DNA of 64,000 nt, taken from contig JAPWGK010000030.1 of assembly GCA_029641185.1 (NCBI GenBank), forward strand, positions 124,001 to 188,000, given 5' to 3'. Positions 1-11,466 of this stretch are shown piece after piece. How positions within the stretch are numbered: position 1 is the stretch's first letter; every line of letters begins with the position of its first letter. The notes below the pieces were generated by a model. It was not told the origin of the DNA and ran no database searches. It saw nothing but the letters and a program-made list of their open reading frames with translations. Position numbers and translations under genes: made by a program. The stretch comes from Pseudofabraea citricarpa. Its lineage: Eukaryota; Ascomycota; Leotiomycetes; Helotiales; Dermateaceae.

Positions 1-1750
1 AGGTGTAGGCACCACCATTCGTCTGTCGTATATAAGCCGTCATAGCATCTGTGACATTCCTGAAATTGCTTTCGATCGAGGGAGTGCTGACATTACCGCC
101 ATTTACCATGAGTGTAATAAGACTATTCGAACTTTGCCCGTTGGCTTCTACTCCGATGGAAGCAAAGCCCGTAAAAAGCTGGCTGAGGAAGAGGTTAATG
201 CTGAACCTCTCATATGAGTAATATTGGTAGACACAGGACGCATTGATATCGATAGGATAAGTCGAGTTGGATTCGGCTTGTTGCTCGGCTGTCATGCCCG
301 CAGGAATTGAAAGGTTGTATGGGAGCCATTGCATCGTATCATTGAACTGATATCCCGCTTCTTGAAGTTTTGACTTTTCACTCTCGCTTAGACATGGCAT
401 GTCTAGAGCAGACATCAAGAAATCACCACCGAAAATATCCGCCGTCCCTTCATCAAGAGTCATTTCTTCTTCGACAAAATCACCTGCTTGTACAGATGCC
501 GTAAATGCCCTGATGCAAGGTGAGATGGAGCAACGGGCGGCTCCATAGCCGTTGCAACCCCATTGAAATTCATCGGAGCACGCAAAGTCGGGATACATCG
601 GTCCTGTACCATTATAGACGTTGAGAATTGCTTCGATGGTCCCGTTGCTATCAAAGTTTTGTATAAAGCTCTGATAACCTGCCATCGCGGTCAAGCCAGA
701 CGGAAGTGTAGCATTTACTCCACTTACATATGTGGTATTATCCCCAGTGGTACCAGTGAATACGGTCATGTTCAATTCCGAAGACACATCTACACATGAT
801 GCGCAGTATCCCATCGTTTTATAATCCGTCGGAAAGGTGCAATTGCCCGTGGGACAGTTTGCTGAGATGCGAGTATTTCCGGGACTGAAAATTCCGGAAT
901 TGATGGCTGATTGCATCCCAAGCCCAATACTAACAATACCAGCTCCTGCGTGATTATCTCCTGGTGAGCCCAAAAATGCATTCGTCCTTGGAATAGAGGC
1001 AATGCTGCTGGATATCTGATCACAGCTATAATAGCGAGTAAGTTGTTGGGCGAAGGGATCGATAACGAGTGCTGTGATAACAATTATAGCTCCTATGGAG
1101 GTGACTGGGTGTCTGCCACCAACAGTCCGCAAAAGCTTCAACGCTCCTAAAGGACCTCGAGATGCATCATCAAAACTTTCAAGATGGTACAGGGGTCTTG
1201 TCTGTTTAAACCATGCCCATTTTAGCTGGCTGAGACCTATGTCACGTCAGCTCAGAGTAGGATATCATATATTTATATGTATCTAAATGGCCAACACACC
1301 TTGAGAAAGAACCAAGTATATCGAAGCTTTCATAACAACAACAAAGATCGAGATGATTGAGTTGATAGATAAATTGTAGGGCCATTTAGGCAGAGGACGG
1401 CCATCGTACGGGAGGAGAATCGCGGCAATCGACACGAGACTTCCAACAGCCAAGATGCAGCATAAAATCTCCAACCACCAATCTTTCAACGCCCCCAACA
1501 TACCGGGTTTGGACCCTGATTTATCAGGGGCTCGGCTGTTAAACGATGAGTTTTCTCGAGCCTGCAAATTATCAAGCGGAGCTTGGGTTTCCATCCATCT
1601 GGGTGCTTTCCTATTTATGAACGAGTCGTCACAATTAGAATCGTCGAGTTGATCAACGGTTTCGACATGGTGAAACTGCCGACCTGAATTGCTGGACACA
1701 TTAGAGTGACTTGATACTGGCGAGACATAGCGATCATCATTTGAGTCCAT
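1..1750 (-). CDS. DUF3176 family membrane protein (C-terminus cut by window edge)
   Basis: Two exons are visible: 1750-1300 and 1236 down to the left edge, joined by a 63-nt intron (1299-1237). The joined reading runs ...LSQGLSQLKWAWF, a signature of fungal DUF3176 proteins. The N-terminus is a Ser/Asn-rich cytoplasmic stretch of about 95 residues. Two membrane segments follow (around WWLEILCCILAVGSLVSIAA and ISIFVVVMKASIYLVL), then a third hydrophobic stretch ending ALVIDPFAQQLTRYYSC. After that comes a long extracellular domain rich in Cys and N-glycosylation sites. The family has no established function; it is usually described as a plasma-membrane protein of Pezizomycotina. The C-terminal part, where another membrane segment is expected, lies beyond base 1. 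The start is the first Met of the open frame. Confidence 0.85.
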
Positions 1751-2641
1751 CTCTTAGAAATAGGTTTCGCTAGTAATATAGGTTCTGGGAGGTAGACAAG
1801 TTGAAGGTTGTTGTCTGTCTCAAGCAAAGCAATGATGCGAAAGACATGACGAGAAAGTAGCATGTAGCCATGACTCGGAGAAAATACATTACTGCGCAGT
1901 GGCTGTAGCGGAGGCGGTGACACTAACTGCTACCTTGAGCTTAGACATGTCAGCCCTAAGGCAGATAACCGCTAGGTAGTCGCACCAATCATACCCAATT
2001 TTAACCTGGCGCCATCTGATCAAGATCAATGATGCATGGCAGAAAAAAGGAGGATTTCCATGACGTGAAGGATACTAGGTTGTATTCTCCTTCATAAAGA
2101 AAGCGCTCTTTTAAAGAGGGGGGATACTTACGTTTGGGTTCATGAGCGGACCGCTCAGTTATCTCAAGCAAAGCTGAAGAGGTCCATCCCCTAAAGAGGG
2201 TGTGTCTATGCATTAGCTAAACAATTACTATAGCTATCAGAGAGGGAGAATTAAAAAACGGAGAATTTAAGAATCATTCCGCTCGTGCTTTTATAATAAC
2301 AAGCGCGCAGCTGATAACGAGAATTCAACTAGCGAGGCTGGCTTCAAACTTAGCAATCACGCCTTTACGTATGTGTAACTTATTGTCTACCTAGCTTCAG
2401 TAGCACAGTAAATTGCCCGAGGCGAAGCGAGATAACGCGAAAGTGAGTTGAACAGCAAGTATTCATGTAAAATGTAATTTTACAAACATAAACAGAGGGG
2501 GTATCAGAACTCGATCCAGGCTAAAAGAACAGCAAATCGAAGCATCTGCTCCATCTCATGTCTAGAGCGACAAACAAAACCCCAACTTATAATCATCCAG
2601 TAACTGCATGTGTGAATGAAATCCTTCCACAGTCGCTCTGC
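1751..2641. other. Intergenic, no gene seen
   Basis: This stretch lies between the start of the DUF3176 gene and the 3' end of the CHORD-like gene. I see no coding signal. It contains a perfect inverted repeat, TGTAAAAT-GTA-ATTTTACA, at 2466-2484, whose role is unknown. Confidence 0.6.
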
Positions 2642-4008
2642 TTAATCCAGGTTAATTGGATCATCCATAGTGAGTCCCCCACTTGGTCGCCTAACCCCTG
2701 ATTTCTGGCCCAAGGGACTTGATCCAAACACATTGCCACGCACCATAGTCAGTCGACGCTTTACTGACAATGGCAGCGGCGTCTCAGTTGCTTTATGAGG
2801 GCCCATCTTGCAACCTTCGGAATCACCTCGATCTTCACAGCAGTCCCATATGAAGCCTTTGGCGTATTTCGGGTTACTGACTTGGTCCACCATTTGACCG
2901 TACACCTTCTCGGAATAGTCGGCCCAAAAATCATTGGGATCCTCGTAATCAACTTCTTTTTTGCCTGAGAATGTTAGTAAGCTTCTCCATGCTCTTAGGG
3001 AGTACCTACCAGGGTGGTAGTATCTACATGCAGTATCACTATTATTGGCAGGGTCAAAGTCCTCATAGCAATACTGGCAAGTACTACGTGTAAAATCGTT
3101 CTTCTCTTCATTAGCAACGGGTTCGGTCGGGTTCTTCGTTGTTACTTTTATGTTGATTTTAGATTTTGTCGGCGTCGCTTGGCCTGGGAAGATGATGTCC
3201 TTGAAACTCATAGGAGATTTGGTTGCAGTCACTTCCATCTCATTGTCACTATCTCGTTCTGGGCCTTGGCTGCGCTGCTTTTTGGATGAAGGTGTAATGT
3301 CCACTGCCTTGTATTTAGGCGTTGTGGTGTCGTTGAACAAACTTCCGCGTCGATGTTTGGATGGCGTTAGCATACCTTGCTTGGGTGTAGTTTTGGATTC
3401 CATCATACTTCCGGATCGGCCCACCTTCGATGGTGTTGATGGTGTCTTGCGCTTGGGGGTGGTATTGGGTTCCATGTTTCCGCGTTCCTTTGATGGCGTA
3501 GCTGCTCCAACTCCTACGTGCTTGGAAATTTGACAACCTCGTGAATTACCCGCCGTGTTGCAGCAGCTCCACATGAAACCCTCGCTGAACATTGGGTTAT
3601 TCATTACATCGCAAGGATCCTTGACACCTTTTTCATGCCAGAACAGACCTTCTTCGTACAGCTCTTTCTCGCCTGTGATGCATGAGATGCGGGATCATGA
3701 AGATAGCGGGATGACATACCTGAGTGCCATTGACACGAGTCTCCGATCTTGTTCAGCGCGACATCAAAATCCTTCTTGCAGAATTTACAAGTGTCGAGCT
3801 TGGGAGGTGCAGCAGAGGCAAGGATATCGTCGATCTTTCTCTTCTTAGCTGGCGATGGCTGAGGTAGTGATTGTCTTTCCGGATAGAGGGTTTCGTACTC
3901 CTCAGGATACAGAGCACCCAATCTTGCTTTCGCTTGAGGGAAGTAGGTGCAGAGTTCCACGAGAATTGACTTCCAGTGGTCGGCCGCGGGGTCAGTGCTG
4001 GACGCCAT
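2642..4008 (-). CDS. Two-domain CHORD-like zinc-binding protein (copy A)
   Basis: Three exons (4008-3720, 3672-3010, 2964-2642) give 424 aa in frame. Each half of the protein has a Cys/His domain. Its order is C-x2-C, an F-D-x-x-x-N stretch, C-x2/3-H-x-G, a variable spacer, then GF-x-W-x-C-C and G-C-x4-H. Examples are CKFC..CQWHSG..GFMWSCC..GC..H in the first half and CQYC..CRYYHPG..GFIWDCC..GC..H in the second. This matches the layout of CHORD zinc domains (known from RAR1 and CHORDC1, HSP90 co-chaperones) but is divergent, so the family link is an inference. Between the domains lies a basic, Ser/Thr-rich linker with repeated TPK/TPSK motifs, possible proline-directed kinase sites. Both introns fall inside the Gly codon of H-x-G. 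A paralogue lies at 33634-34531. The start is the Met before ASSTDPAADHW; an in-frame Met 45 nt upstream is possible. Confidence 0.7.
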
Positions 4009-4618
4009 GTTGGACCAAGGATGAAGATGTGAAACGAAGCGCAAGGTATTCAATTGGCCATCTCAATGCTTGGGACGATTAAGCAAGAGCAGAAGAAGAA
4101 GTTGTTGTCAAGCGAGCACAATCGCGTTCTCCCGCTTGAGTCGCGATGAGATAATTATTGTGAGCTGTGGAAGACGCGTTCGGAAACGGTAATGGTAAAA
4201 CTACGCGATGGCATTGCGTCAGGTGCTCTGTCCATCACGTGTCTCTTATCTGCCACATCAGCCTGCTGACCAGGAACCATTCACATCCCATTCTTAGGAT
4301 CAGGACCATGTCGGTGAAGAAATGGCAGGAAGCTCCACAACTCCACAACCCAAGCTAAGAATCCCTCAACCTCAAGCTACTCAGGTCACGACACTTCTTG
4401 ACTGCCATTCGTCATGCGACCTAACCCGCTGAAAGTCTGGCTCAAGATTCAACAATCCAGGGCACAGGCGAGCCTCTCAAGTTCTGCACGAAACCCCAGA
4501 CAATAAGATACACTGAGGTTCCCAGACCAACCACCACCGGGATCACCAGCCGAAACTTTTCTCCGCCTGACCACTCTTTATACTAACCTCCGTCACAAAC
4601 CTTATAACCTCAACCAGT
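4009..4618. other. Divergent intergenic region
   Basis: This 610-nt region separates the divergently transcribed CHORD-like and gamma-glutamyltransferase genes, so it should hold both promoters. No coding signal or RNA gene is evident. Confidence 0.5.
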
Positions 4619-6699
4619 ATGACGTTATTCTACACGTCTGTTCTCTATATCGTCCTGCTGAGCTTGAGCGCTCCGTACTTGGTGCACACGTTGCCATTTG
4701 GGATCGACAGCTCTGGAGCCGTCGCCAGCGAGAGTAAGATATGCAGTCAGATTGGGGTGGACTTGATTGAGCGAGGAGTAGGTTTAAGCATTCTAAAGGG
4801 TATTGTCAGTAGATTACTGACTGAGATTAGGGAAATGCCGCTGATGCTATGGTTGGAACGACACTCTGTGTTGGTGTCATCGGTATATGCTGATCATGAT
4901 TGATGTGTGGTCCAAACTAACGCATACAGGAATGTATCATAGCGGCATCGGTGGAGGCGGCTTTATGCTTATAAGAGCGCCTGATGGTGAATATGAAGCA
5001 ATCGGTATGTTGATGAACCGACTCGACCGGGTTTAATGCTGATTCACCTTATTAAGACTTTCGAGAAACGGCTCCTGCAGCTGCTTTTGAAGATATGTTT
5101 CAAGGAAACATCATCGGCAGTGTTATCGGTGGTCTCTCTGCTGCAGTACCCGGAGATTTGGCAGGTTTAGAATATCTTCACAACAAATATGGGGTAGGTA
5201 CTCCTTGGATGACTTTCCAACTCTACTAACAGCGTCAAGGCTTTGCCATGGAAAGCAGTCGTCAACCCAGCAGTTTATGTTGCACGTCACGGGTTTCCAG
5301 GTCAGTGCATCCATATTTTAAAAGTGCCCAACCATTAATGCAATGTCCAGTTACCGAAGATACGATACGATACATGTCTTCTGCAACAAGGAACGGCAAG
5401 AATTTTCTGGTAGATGACCCTTCGTGGGCTATAGACTTTGCACCAAATGGTCAGTTTGTTTCATGCTTTAGCAAACGACATATACTCATTTTCCTCCCAG
5501 GAACTCTTGTACAGTTGAACGATACTTTGACGAGAAAACGATATGCAGAGTAAGCCCTTAATCTCGATTTATAGATCAGATTCTGACTCAACAGTACGCT
5601 TGAAAAGATCGGAGAATATGGAGCTCGTGTATTTTACGAGGGAGAAATTGGTAAGTAGCTCCTCAAGACCACTTGCTCAGTACGATTAACGATAAAAGCA
5701 AACGCCACTATTGCCGCCGTACAAGCAACCAACGGGACCATGACACTCTCCGACCTCAAAGATTACAAAGTCATTGCCCGACCGCCCATTAGCATCGATT
5801 ACCGCGGATACAAGCTGCACTCCATAGGAGCACCAAGTGGAGGAGCTGTAGGTCTAAGCATCCTCAAGATCATTGAAGGCTACGAAATGAGCAACAAAAG
5901 TCTTTCGCAACTCAACATCCACCGGCTGGACGAGGCAATGCGCTTCGCCTACGGAGCACACAACGAGCTCGGCGACCCAGATTTCTTCTCCTACATGGAA
6001 TCCTACGTGACATCTATGATCTCGGCGTCAACGGCATCAGAAACCCGCGGAAAGATCCTGGACGACCGGACGCAGAACATATCCATCTACGACCCCAAAG
6101 GCTTCGACGTGCACGAGAACCACGGGACGTCGCACATCGTCGCGTCGGATTCGTCGGGCCTGTCCATCTCGTCGACGACAACCATCAACCTCCTCTTCGG
6201 GGCCCAGCTGATGGTGCCCGAGACGGGCGTCATCCTGAACAACGAGATGAACGACTTCTCCATCCCGGGCGTCACCAACGCCTTCGGCTTCGTGCCGTCG
6301 CCAATCAACTACATCCGGCCCCTCAAGCGGCCCTTGTCGAGCATAACGCCCATCATCGTCACGCACCCGAACGGCTCGCTGTACCTCAACGTCGGCGCCG
6401 CCGGTGGGTCGAGAATCATCACGTCGACCATCCAAGCCATCTGGCACGTGCTCGATCATGACCTCACCCTCCCCCAGGCATTGAAGGAGCCCAGGTTTCA
6501 TGACCAGCTACTCCCCGACCGCACGGGCTTTGAGATGGAGTTCGATAAGGACGTCGTCAGGAGTATGGAGGGTCGCGGCCATAATATCACCTTTGAGCCG
6601 TACCTGACTGCCGTCCAGGGTATTCGGAGGTTGGCCAACGGGACCTTCGAGGCGGCTAGTGAGCCGAGACAGAAGAGCAGTGGCGGGTTGGCGGTCTGA
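4619..6699 (+). CDS. Secreted gamma-glutamyltransferase (glutathione hydrolase)
   Basis: Nine exons (4619-4777, 4831-4882, 4930-5004, 5057-5193, 5240-5300, 5351-5449, 5501-5549, 5595-5650, 5699-6699) sum to 1689 nt, 562 aa, in frame. The N-terminus is a signal peptide (VLYIVLLSLSAPYLVHT). The large-subunit region shows GNAADAM, GIGGGGFMLI and DFRETAP. The autoprocessing nucleophile is Thr373 in HGTSHI, followed by the small-subunit motifs NNEMNDFSIPG and GAAGGSRIITS. The family cleaves or transfers the gamma-glutamyl group of glutathione and other gamma-glutamyl compounds; a signal peptide suggests extracellular or vacuolar action. All expected catalytic motifs are present and length is normal. 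The last exon is strikingly GC-rich at third positions from about 5990 to 6420, unlike the earlier exons. Confidence 0.93.
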
Positions 6700-7206
6700 A
6701 GAGAGGGGAGGCGGTATTGATTGCTACAGTTGAGGTTGAGCTTAGAGTGGTGCCAGGTATACATAGATAGAATGGATAGTTGATAGAAGGGGAACGTTCG
6801 TCCGAATGGTTAGGTAAGAATAGATAGGCATGGATATTTCATCACGAAGGAAACTAGACATGTACATACATACATATTCATTGAGTATTATATTATTTCA
6901 ACAAGCGAAAATCCCTTATGTATACAGTTCATAACATCATCTCGACGGAGAGAGCGGAAGCAGAGTACAACACATCACAATATAACACAACACAGCATAG
7001 CACAGCAAGGACAAGCAACCCACAAACTCACAAACTCACAAACCCTCAACACATCATCGCCATCACCATCAACCGCAAAGAGAAAACAGACAAGAGAAAA
7101 GAGAAGAAACCAGGGTATATTTTCACACAGCACTCTTACAAAAAAGGCACACCATTCCAGTCCAGTCCGTCTGTCTACTGGATAATGTGCCCGTCTTCAT
7201 CTACAT
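6700..7206. other. Convergent 3' region
   Basis: This stretch lies between the converging ends of the gamma-glutamyltransferase and ALG11 genes. It contains short repeats such as ACAACACA around 6970-7005 and CACAAACT around 7020-7040. No gene is seen. Confidence 0.5.
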
Positions 7207-9136
7207 CTACGTGCGCGCCTTGGGCTTGGGCTTGGCCTTGATCTGCAGCTTGATCAGCGTATCCAGAGCACCGACGAACCCCCTCGCGAACTCCTCCTCG
7301 GTAAACCTCTGCGCGCTCTTGCGGGCCCTCTTCCGCATGGCCAACTTCTCATCGTCTTGCAGCTCGAGGGCTTTCTGGTAGCCGATGGCGAATTCCGAGG
7401 GGGTCATAGCGTGGAATCCTATTTGGGGAGTGTTGTTAGTATTTTGTTGGTGGTGAGTTAGATTGTAGTAGTGAGAGGGAAGAGGGAGGGGGAGATGAAA
7501 AAGAAGGAAAAAGAAAAGAAAAAATGAATTACCAGTAGGCTGTCCATCGATGGCAACCACGATATCCCGCTTCGGCCCACCACTGTCGTGAACTACTGAA
7601 ATCAGACCCGCAGCTTGGTACTCGACGACGCCGATGCCGAAGTGCTCATTCCACATGCCATTCACGCCCACAGAAGCTCGGCGCAACCAGTCGAGGATCT
7701 CAGGCCAGGAAGCATCGAGATGGAACTCGACACTATCCTTGATCTGTAGCTCATTGGCCAACAACCTCAGCTCGTACACACGCTTCGAATCGCCATCATC
7801 GCGGACGCTGCCGATTAAGACCAGTTTCGCTCCCTTGGTGGCGGGGGTTTCCGTAGCCATGAAGGTCTTGAAGGCGTTCAGGATCAGTTGGTGGTTCTTC
7901 TCGGGTCGGAACTGGGCGATATATAATAAGACTTTCTCGCGTTTCTTCTCGCTTGCTTCTGAGACCTCGACTTCCTTCTCTAATTCCTCAACTGCGACGG
8001 GTGGGTAGACGGCAAAAGCACTCGCTTTCCTCAGTTCCTTTCTCCATGGACCCCACAACGACGTGATGTGATCTAAGGTCCAGTTGGAATTCGTCATAAC
8101 CACATCGATGGATGCACCAACCCAGGTATAAAGCTTGGCGAACATCTTCCAGTACATCTTCTTAGCCTTGCCCTTGGTACCGGCTCCTTTGCCAGCATTG
8201 ACTCCTTGTTTTCCAGTCGGTGAATCCTCGTCTAATGAGCCGAGCATATCTGTCGAGATGGTCGGGTAATGCACATAGGCACCAGTTGGTACATCGGGGA
8301 ATAAGAGCTTGCTGAGACCAAGCGCAAACGCATAACCCATCGTATCCACGAACACATCGGGGGGAAGGAGAGAGAAAGCATCGTAGGCAAGAATAAGTGA
8401 ACCTAGTGACTGGCCGAGAAGAGTAAAATGAGGCCATGTAGAAGCCAGAACCCAGTGCCGTGTGGTCAAGTAGAGGAAAGTAATCGTCGGAGGGTGGAGG
8501 TGAATGTTGAAGCGATTCTAGCTCCTAGTTAGCAAGTTGTACACGACATGATGTGCACGGCAGACTTGCCTCGACTCGAGAAAGTATGGCATTCTTGTCC
8601 ACATCATGATCTCCCGTGTAGACGATGATTTTCGCATTGGGCCATCGTTTCTGCGTGGCTCTGATAGCGGCCCAGAGAACTCGCTCTCCCCCACCACCAG
8701 CATTGCTAGTTGAAATCAGTCACCGTCCTCCCCAAGAAAATGGACATCAGGCCAAAACATACCAGAAGGGATGAAAGAAGCCGACGATGCCATCCCACTG
8801 GCGATCAACCGTGGCAGCATCCTTAGCCTTGCCCGCCGCAGCCGCGTATGGTTCCACGCTCTCCCACTCATCACTGTCCCTCCGGTCGGCCTTCTTCTCG
8901 GCCCATTCTTTTGTGTCGGTCTCTACCCTCTCGAGAATCTGAGCTCGTCGTCCATCGGTCTTCTTGCGCAGGTAGAAGCCGACCGTTCGTCCCACAGCCT
9001 GCACGAGTTTGGGGCCGCCGATGATGATGGTCAAGGGTGCCAAGCCCAGAAACAAGGCTGCGCAGATGGCAAACCACTTGGGAGCCAGCCCGAAGGTGAG
9101 GTAAGAGGGCGTCGAGGCTGCACACGTATCGGCCAT
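7207..9136 (-). CDS. ALG11: ALG11, GDP-mannose:dolichol-oligosaccharide alpha-1,2-mannosyltransferase
   Basis: Four exons (9136-8763, 8705-8570, 8517-7533, 7418-7207) give 568 aa in frame. ALG11 adds the fourth and fifth mannoses to the dolichol-linked N-glycan precursor on the cytosolic face of the ER. Evidence: an N-terminal membrane anchor ([20 protein letters not shown]), the family motif [15 protein letters not shown], the membrane-associated [15 protein letters not shown] and [13 protein letters not shown], and a GT4 C-terminal domain with [13 protein letters not shown]. The EX7E motif is intact (E461-x7-E469 in EHFGIGVVE). The second intron (8569-8518) starts GCAAGT, a GC-AG intron; the frame closes only with it. 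The gene is divergent from the COX18-like gene across 428 nt. Confidence 0.95.
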
Positions 9137-9564
9137 GGTGAGGGATACGTTTGGTGTTACCAGGAGGAGAAGCTGAGCTGAGCAGAGCTGTGCTGGCCGG
9201 GTGGGTTTTTGTGTTTCTTTCTCGAGGGGTGTTCGTGTTCATCGGACAAGTACAAACGTATGTATGCCAGGTGACGGAGCCCGGATCGGTCCTTGCAGCT
9301 CCGGGAAAGCTTAAATGTATTTTTGGGACCGCGATCCGAACTTTTGTACGGATCAACTGCGACTTCTGCGACTTGTACCTGTGCATCACACCATCGACTC
9401 CCAATATTGGACAAGCATCCCAAGTCGGTATACGAACATCACCCAGCACCCAGCATCGATTCCAGAGCCTCATCCTGCGGCTCTGCCGTGCTGTGTCTTA
9501 CCCCTCCATCATCCATCCCAAGGTACCAACTCTGTCTACAAACCCAACAACCTAAGGCACGATC
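9137..9564. promoter_or_regulatory. Shared divergent promoter region of ALG11 and COX18-like gene
   Basis: The two start codons are 428 nt apart on opposite strands, so this segment must hold both promoters and 5' leaders. I see no clear TATA box and no credible coding sequence. Confidence 0.5.
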
Positions 9565-10554
9565 ATGGCCTCTCTCCTGCGGACCCGAAGACCCCTCCTC
9601 AAGAGCTCACCCATCCAGCTCTTCCTGCAACTGCCCCCAACCTACCGAGCCTTCCACGCATCACCAACACCCCAATTCCTCGACTCGGCCCTGGGCGTAA
9701 CACAGACGGTGCTCGAAGGCCTACACACAACGACGGGTCTATCATGGGGGTACACGCTGCCGCTCAGCGCGCTACTACTACGACTCACAGTCATCCTGCC
9801 CATCAGCGTCTACATGCGGCGCACGCAACAGCAGCAGATCGCGCTGACACCGCTGCTCTCAGCATGGCAGCACATCATACGGCGAGAGACGATGGCCGAG
9901 GTAGGACATCTAGGGCCTACGGTCGCACAGTCAACAGCGATGAAGAAGACGCGCGCGAAGCGGCAGGAGATCTTTAAGCGCTTCGAGTGCCAGTCGTGGA
10001 AGGGCTTCGTGGCGCCTGTGGTGCAGCTCCCCTTCTGGCTGGTGATGATCGAGACGGTGCGGCGGATGTGCGGCGCGCACGTCGGGCTGCTAGGCATGGC
10101 GGTATCGCGGACGAGTGGCATCGAAGAGGGCAGCGTGGTAGAGGCAGTGCACCGCGTCGAAGCCTTCGCGACTGAAGGCATGCTGTGGTTTCCGAACCTG
10201 CTCGTGCCGGATCCCGAGCTCGTCCTGCCGTTTCTGCTCTCGGCCGCCATGCTGCTCAACCTGTCGGGCAAGCAAAGCGTCAGGCTCGCCCTCTGGCAGA
10301 AGCGCCTGGGCCGGGGCTTGAAGATCGGTGCCCTGGCCATGGGACCGCTGCTGCTGCACGTCCCGAGCGCCATGCTGGTCTACTGGATCTCGTCCATGTC
10401 GCTGGGCTACGGCCAGGCCAGGTTGCTGGATGCCTTCATGCCACTCAAGCCGCCGGTCGAGCCGTGCAAGGAGAAACCGTCGAGGCTCCTGCTAGCCGCG
10501 AAGGCCATGGCCAAGGACAAGGCGAAGGCGAAAACCGACGACGCTCAGCTGTGA
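9565..10554 (+). CDS. COX18: Mitochondrial Oxa1/YidC-family insertase, COX18-like
   Basis: A single exon of 329 aa. The N-terminus is rich in Arg/Ser and lacks acidic residues (MASLLRTRRPLLKSSP..AFHASP), typical of a mitochondrial presequence. The Oxa1/YidC core follows: TGLSWGYTLPLSALLLRLTV, a charged matrix segment (MKKTRAKRQEIFKRFECQ), then WKGFVAPVVQLPFWLVMIET, FPNLLVPDPELVLPFLLSA and a final hairpin HVPSAMLVYWISSMSLGYGQ. Short length and the lack of a long C-terminal ribosome-binding tail favour COX18 (Oxa2), which exports the C-terminal part of Cox2 across the inner membrane, over Oxa1 itself. The basic tail (AKAMAKDKAKAK) is short. Codon use is GC-rich, as in the neighbouring ALG11. 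Confidence 0.82.
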   Translation: MASLLRTRRPLLKSSPIQLFLQLPPTYRAFHASPTPQFLDSALGVTQTVLEGLHTTTGLSWGYTLPLSALLLRLTVILPISVYMRRTQQQQIALTPLLSAWQHIIRRETMAEVGHLGPTVAQSTAMKKTRAKRQEIFKRFECQSWKGFVAPVVQLPFWLVMIETVRRMCGAHVGLLGMAVSRTSGIEEGSVVEAVHRVEAFATEGMLWFPNLLVPDPELVLPFLLSAAMLLNLSGKQSVRLALWQKRLGRGLKIGALAMGPLLLHVPSAMLVYWISSMSLGYGQARLLDAFMPLKPPVEPCKEKPSRLLLAAKAMAKDKAKAKTDDAQL

Positions 10555-11466
10555 AGGAGTACGTGCTGTATATATGTAAGAGAAGAAATGCCGTCCCGTC
10601 CAGAGATTGATTGTACAAGATACCCACGCGATGTAATACTACCGGAACTCTCTAGACCCGTGGTGCCTACACAAGCATCTCGCAAACAGACAAATAAATA
10701 AATAAATAAATAAATAAATTAATCACCTGATTCAAAAGTCCACCCCTGAAAATTCATCATCATACGTACAAGCGTTAGATCAAGTATAATCGAATCAAGC
10801 AAAGGGATCTCAAATCGAAGATGTAGGAGAAAAAAAAAGTGTATTATTAAAATCGCTATATACTAAAACCAGAAGCCACTTTCCCTCTCTTGTCATTCTC
10901 CCATTCCCTCCACCAGAGCGACCACCCCACCAACCTGATCTGTATATACCCCAAAGCCCAAGGTATGTATAAGGTACCCATGTACCGCGGTATGCGATAC
11001 TACCTATGCTATGTAAAAATGCGTGCTTGTGTTTGTGTTTGTTGTTGTTGAAAGAGAGGTAGGTAAAAGAGTTGAGACACGCTGTTTTGAATCCTATGCT
11101 ACAATCCATCCCATCCCTCACTGGGTTTGGTTGGTTGGGTTATCCATACTATAATCAATCCCTGCCCTTCCTATTTCCATTTCCTTATTCCATAGTCCAT
11201 AGTCCATGCTTCCCTTGCCCTGTGGGCTTCCCGACAAAACAAAAACTGAGTAATCCTGAGCGCCTTGCTGATACTGACTGCGGAACTCTGAACGGTCCCG
11301 TATCCAATTGTAAACTCGAACCCTGGGCGCCTTGCTGAAAAGTAGAAGAAAATCCCCGCCCATTCCCTACTCTTAATGCGTCTTTGCTATGCAGAAAACG
11401 ACCGGTGCCTGCCCTTACCAAAAACCCTTTCAAAAAAAATTCGGAACCCTCGTTTTCGTAAGGAAA
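10555..11466. other. Convergent intergenic region
   Basis: This stretch lies between the 3' ends of the COX18-like gene and the kinase gene. It holds an (AAAT)7 tract and poly-A-like runs and probably both 3' UTRs. No gene is seen. Confidence 0.5.
10692..10719. repeat. (AAAT)7 microsatellite
   Basis: Seven perfect AAAT units lie about 140 nt past the COX18-like stop codon. Confidence 0.95.

Noticed and set aside
9315..9977. 220-aa plus-strand frame overlapping the COX18-like start
   Set aside because: It is an out-of-frame shadow running from the promoter into the real gene, with no recognisable content.
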